Source: Hafnia paralvei ATCC 29927
GTDB lineage: Bacteria > Pseudomonadota > Gammaproteobacteria > Enterobacterales > Enterobacteriaceae
Direction of reading: 5' to 3'
Length of the DNA: 64,000 nucleotides
Assembly: GCF_001655005.1 (NCBI RefSeq)
Contig: NZ_LXET01000051.1
Span: 7,033-71,032, forward strand
The notes beneath the pieces were generated by a model. It was given only the letters and a program-made list of their open reading frames with translations, searched no databases and was not told where the DNA came from. The position numbers were made by a program, and so were the translations under genes. Positions 61,514-64,000 of this stretch are shown piece by piece. The stretch's first letter is position 1, and every line of letters starts with the position of its first letter.

Positions 61514-62071
61514 ATGCTGAAATTATTAAAAACGGCCTTTAAGCATCGTGATGCCACGGTAGCTTATCCGGCCAAACCCATGCAGGTTGATCCGAACTTT
61601 CGCGGCAAGCCTGAATATAATCCAGAGCAGTGCATCGCTTGTGGTGCCTGCACCGCCGCCTGCCCTGCCAACGCGTTAACGATGGAAACCAACGCACGTG
61701 AAGGGACGCGCACTTGGTCACTTCATCTGGGGCGCTGCATTTTCTGCGCGCGCTGTGAAGAAGTCTGCCCAACCGCCGCAATCAAGCTGACACCTGAGTT
61801 TGAGCTAGCCGTTTGGAACAAAAACGATCTGTTTCAAACCGCTGAGTTCAAGGTGTGCAACTGTGTTGAATGCGGTGCGCCTTACGCAGCACAGAAAGAG
61901 ATCGATTACGCCATGGCCCTGCTGGTGCAGGCAGGAAATCTAACCGAGGAGCAGGCCGAAGAACGCCGTCCACAGTTTGAAACCTGTCCGAACTGCAAAC
62001 GTAAACACAATATTACCCACTCAGCACGCATTACGCTGGGACGTCACCTGACTCAGGAGGCGGCACAATGA
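61514..62071 (+). CDS. hycF: formate hydrogenlyase iron-sulfur subunit HycF
   Basis: NuoI-like ferredoxin subunit, 185 residues. Two 4Fe-4S sites: CIACGACTAACPANAL (near residue 38) and CIFCARCEEVCPTAAIKL (near 76). A later CNCVECGAPYAAQKE and CPNCKRKHNITHS carry further Cys pairs whose role in HycF is unclear. ATG 61514 follows CAGGAG. Stop overlaps hycG by 4 bases. Confidence 0.95.
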   Translation: MLKLLKTAFKHRDATVAYPAKPMQVDPNFRGKPEYNPEQCIACGACTAACPANALTMETNAREGTRTWSLHLGRCIFCARCEEVCPTAAIKLTPEFELAVWNKNDLFQTAEFKVCNCVECGAPYAAQKEIDYAMALLVQAGNLTEEQAEERRPQFETCPNCKRKHNITHSARITLGRHLTQEAAQ

Positions 62072-62892
62072 GCCAGATTATCACGCAACAGCCCGTCAAT
62101 AATTCACCCATTATTGGCCCACGCGACGCCAACGGTTTGCCCGTTCCGATTACCGTAGATGAGCAGATTGCCAAGCTCAAAAGCACGTTGTTAAAAGACA
62201 TTCGCCGTTCGGCGTATGTTTACCGCGTTGACTGCGGTGGCTGTAACGGCTGTGAAATCGAGATTTTCTCGGCGCTCACTCCGCTGTTTGACACTGAACG
62301 CTTCGGGATTAAGGTCGTTCCATCACCACGCCATGCAGATATCTTGCTGTTTACCGGTGCAGTTACCCGTTCCATGCGTATTCCCGCGATCCGCGCCTAT
62401 GAATCTGCGCCCGATCCAAAGATCGTGATCTCTTATGGTGCCTGTGGCTGCAGCGGCGGCATCTTCCACGATCTGTACTGCGTTTGGGGTGGCACAGACA
62501 AAATTGTTCCGGTTGACGTCTATATCCCAGGATGCCCGCCAACACCTGCCGCGACTATCTACGGTTTTGCGATGGCGTTAGGTTTGTTGGATCAAAAGCT
62601 GAAGGGCGAACACCACCAGCAGAGTGAAGATGAACAGGCGACTATTTTGCACCCTGCGATCCCACAACAGCTACGTGTAATGATCGACCGCGAAGCTCGT
62701 CGTATGTCTGGCTACCGTTACGGTCGTCAGATCGCTGATAAATTCATGGATCTGCTCGCTCAACAAAACGATCTGACAGTGGAAGCGCGCGTAGCGCAGT
62801 TCTTAGCTCATGAAAACGATCCTCGCTTAACCGAGATTATCTCCCGCTTACAAGCGGTGTGTCATGACGCAGCACGAGGGGGCAACATCTAA
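62068..62892 (+). CDS. hycG: hydrogenase 3 small subunit HycG
   Basis: NuoB-like [NiFe]-hydrogenase small subunit, 274 residues (E. coli 255; the extra residues are at the N-terminus and a Gln-rich insert near 180-190). VDCGGCNGCEIEIF, SYGACGCSGGIF and PGCPPTPAATIYG provide the Cys ligands of the proximal cluster. ATG 62068 overlaps the hycF stop (ATGA); stop TAA shares one base with the hycH ATG (TAATG). Confidence 0.96.
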   Translation: MSQIITQQPVNNSPIIGPRDANGLPVPITVDEQIAKLKSTLLKDIRRSAYVYRVDCGGCNGCEIEIFSALTPLFDTERFGIKVVPSPRHADILLFTGAVTRSMRIPAIRAYESAPDPKIVISYGACGCSGGIFHDLYCVWGGTDKIVPVDVYIPGCPPTPAATIYGFAMALGLLDQKLKGEHHQQSEDEQATILHPAIPQQLRVMIDREARRMSGYRYGRQIADKFMDLLAQQNDLTVEARVAQFLAHENDPRLTEIISRLQAVCHDAARGGNI

Positions 62893-63347
62893 TGAGCGAC
62901 CACGCCCGTCACCAGCCTTATCATGAGCAAGATCCAATGGTTGTGTTCTATTCCCTCAGCCGGAAATTCGTGCAGAAAAAGGAAGATGAGGACAGAACTC
63001 CGCAGGAAGCGAAGGAAGTGATTTATTACAGTCTCGCGATTGGTCATCACCTTGGCGTGATCGACTGCTTAAAAACCTGTTTGGAGTGCCCACTGAGCGG
63101 TTATCGGGCGTGGGTTGCTAAGCTGCCGGAAGAGAGTACTGCGCGCCGCAAACTGGAAGGGCTGCCTCGCTATGGTGAAATCTGCATTGATAGTACCCAC
63201 ACGCATATGCTGGCCTGCGCGTTAGACAAAGCACGCCCGCAGATGAATGAGCAAGAACAGACATGGACGGATGCACTGATCGCTGCATTGCAGATGATCG
63301 AAAATGAACCCGCAATCTATCTGATGGTGAAAAGACGCGATGGCTAA
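62892..63347 (+). CDS. hycH: formate hydrogenlyase maturation protein HycH
   Basis: Soluble maturation factor needed for formate hydrogenlyase assembly, 151 residues (E. coli 136). Family blocks: VFYSLSRKFVQKKED, KEVIYYSLAIGHHLGVIDCLKTC and NEPAIYLMVKRRDG at the C-terminus. Contains Cys pair in DCLKTCLECPLSGY. Start ATG 62892 overlaps hycG by one base; its end overlaps hycI by 8 bases. Mechanism unknown in detail. Confidence 0.93.
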   Translation: MSDHARHQPYHEQDPMVVFYSLSRKFVQKKEDEDRTPQEAKEVIYYSLAIGHHLGVIDCLKTCLECPLSGYRAWVAKLPEESTARRKLEGLPRYGEICIDSTHTHMLACALDKARPQMNEQEQTWTDALIAALQMIENEPAIYLMVKRRDG

Positions 63348-63867
63348 TTCCTTGCAAGAGAACATCCGCCCCGTAAAAAACCTGCTGCTATGCGTAGGCA
63401 ATAGCATGATGGGGGACGACGGTGCCGGTCCCCTACTGGCTGAGAAAGTGACCGCTCACCCAGTAGAAGGCTGGGCAGTTATCGACGGCGGCACGTCTCC
63501 AGAAAGCTATTCTCATGCTATTCGTGAGATGAAACCCGAGCGTCTGATTATCGTCGACGCCACCGAAATGGGCTTAGAACCGGGTGAAATCCGTATCATT
63601 GATGAGAAAGACATCGCAGAACTTTTTATCGTCACCACGCATAACCTACCGCTGAGCTATTTGATCGAGCAGCTACGCGAAGATGTTCCTGACATCACCT
63701 TCGTGGGCATTCAACCCGCGATTGTCGCGTTCTACGCGCCAATGATGCAGCCAGTCAAAGACGCCGTTGATACCGTTTATCAACGCCTTAGCCACTGGGG
63801 TGAACAGGGAGGATTTGAGCTGCTGGTGGCATGTGAGGATGAGTTTGGGGTGAGCAGTCAGAGCTGA
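63340..63867 (+). CDS. hycI: hydrogenase 3 maturation protease HycI
   Basis: Endopeptidase that removes the HycE tail after nickel insertion, 175 residues (E. coli 156). LLLCVGNSMMGDDGAGPLLAEK holds the Asp that binds nickel; VDATEMGLEPGEIRIID has the second Asp and VTTHNLPLSYLIEQL the His ligand. The N-terminus is about 10 residues longer than E. coli HycI. Overlaps hycH by 8 bases. Last gene of the hyc operon in view. Confidence 0.95.
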   Translation: MANSLQENIRPVKNLLLCVGNSMMGDDGAGPLLAEKVTAHPVEGWAVIDGGTSPESYSHAIREMKPERLIIVDATEMGLEPGEIRIIDEKDIAELFIVTTHNLPLSYLIEQLREDVPDITFVGIQPAIVAFYAPMMQPVKDAVDTVYQRLSHWGEQGGFELLVACEDEFGVSSQS

Positions 63868-64000
63868 AATGATCGATGTCGTTGACTGGGATGGCATTTT
63901 CACTCCGATTAAGTACTAACTATACAAGCATGGTGTAATGTTTCGTTCGCCGGTCAGTACATGCGTTTCCATGGACCCGCTGGCGAAGGCGACCGATGAG

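Noticed and set aside
63869..63919. 16-codon ORF MIDVVDWDGIFTPIKY just after hycI
   Set aside because: No ribosome site and no recognised similarity; too short to support.
63938..64000. ATG with an open frame running off the window end (MFRSPVSTCVSMDPLAKATD...)
   Set aside because: Only 21 codons are visible, with no clear Shine-Dalgarno; a gene start is possible but cannot be supported here.

Overview
The window reads as chromosomal core DNA of an enterobacterium. Gene order follows the Escherichia coli 57-64 minute region closely (pheA/tyrA/aroF, rplS-trmD-rimM-rpsP, ffh, luxS/micA/gshA, serV-argVYZQ-type tRNAs, csrA, alaS, recX, recA, pncC, mltB, mutS, rpoS, nlpD, pcm, surE, truD, ispF, ispD, ftsB, ptsP, rppH, mutH, ygdQ, tas, lplT, aas, omrA/omrB, galR), but the proteins are clearly diverged from E. 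coli. A member of the Hafnia/Obesumbacterium group (Hafniaceae) is my best guess; this is inference from recalled gene content and not shown directly by the sequence. I see no phage, insertion sequence or CRISPR array.

Layout. 1-3.1 kb: end of pheA facing the aroF-tyrA operon with TyrR-type control. 3.1-6.8 kb: an orphan BtsR-type regulator, a small lipoprotein, a DcuB-type C4-dicarboxylate transporter and a YdiY-type outer membrane protein. 6.8-16.2 kb: ribosome and SRP genes, corB, luxS, the sRNA micA, gshA, yqaA and yqaB. 16.3-17.4 kb: four tRNA-Arg(ACG) and one tRNA-Ser(GCT) with two structured tRNA-tail repeats (RtT-like). 17.6-23.0 kb: csrA, alaS, recX, recA, pncC. 23.1-28.6 kb: an inserted efflux module (MdtE/MdtF-like pump plus GadX-like regulator). 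28.8-44.8 kb: mltB, mutS, rpoS, nlpD, pcm, surE, truD, ispF, ispD, ftsB, ptsP, rppH, a DnaA-box-rich gap matching the E. coli DARS2 position, mutH, ygdQ. 44.8-52.2 kb: a 5-TM unknown protein, phoA with Pho boxes, tas, lplT, aas. 52.3-55.9 kb: twin OmrA/OmrB sRNA genes, galR, an AscG-like regulator and an SseB-like protein. 56-63.9 kb: the formate hydrogenlyase operon hycBCDEFGHI behind a sigma-54 promoter with FhlA-like upstream sites.

How the genes connect. Several loci serve anaerobic and acid physiology: formate hydrogenlyase, a C4-dicarboxylate exchanger with an FNR-like site, and a GadX/MdtEF-like module. A second theme is envelope stress and stationary-phase control (MicA, OmrA/B, RpoS, CsrA, NlpD). 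A third is genome maintenance and replication timing (RecA/RecX, MutS/MutH, DARS2-like region).

Most of the coding capacity is ordinary. The most rewarding parts are the non-coding ones: DARS2-like DNA, near-identical Omr twins, cloverleaf-like tRNA-tail repeats, the FhlA-like palindrome pair, and a 22-codon ORF linking hycD to hycE.
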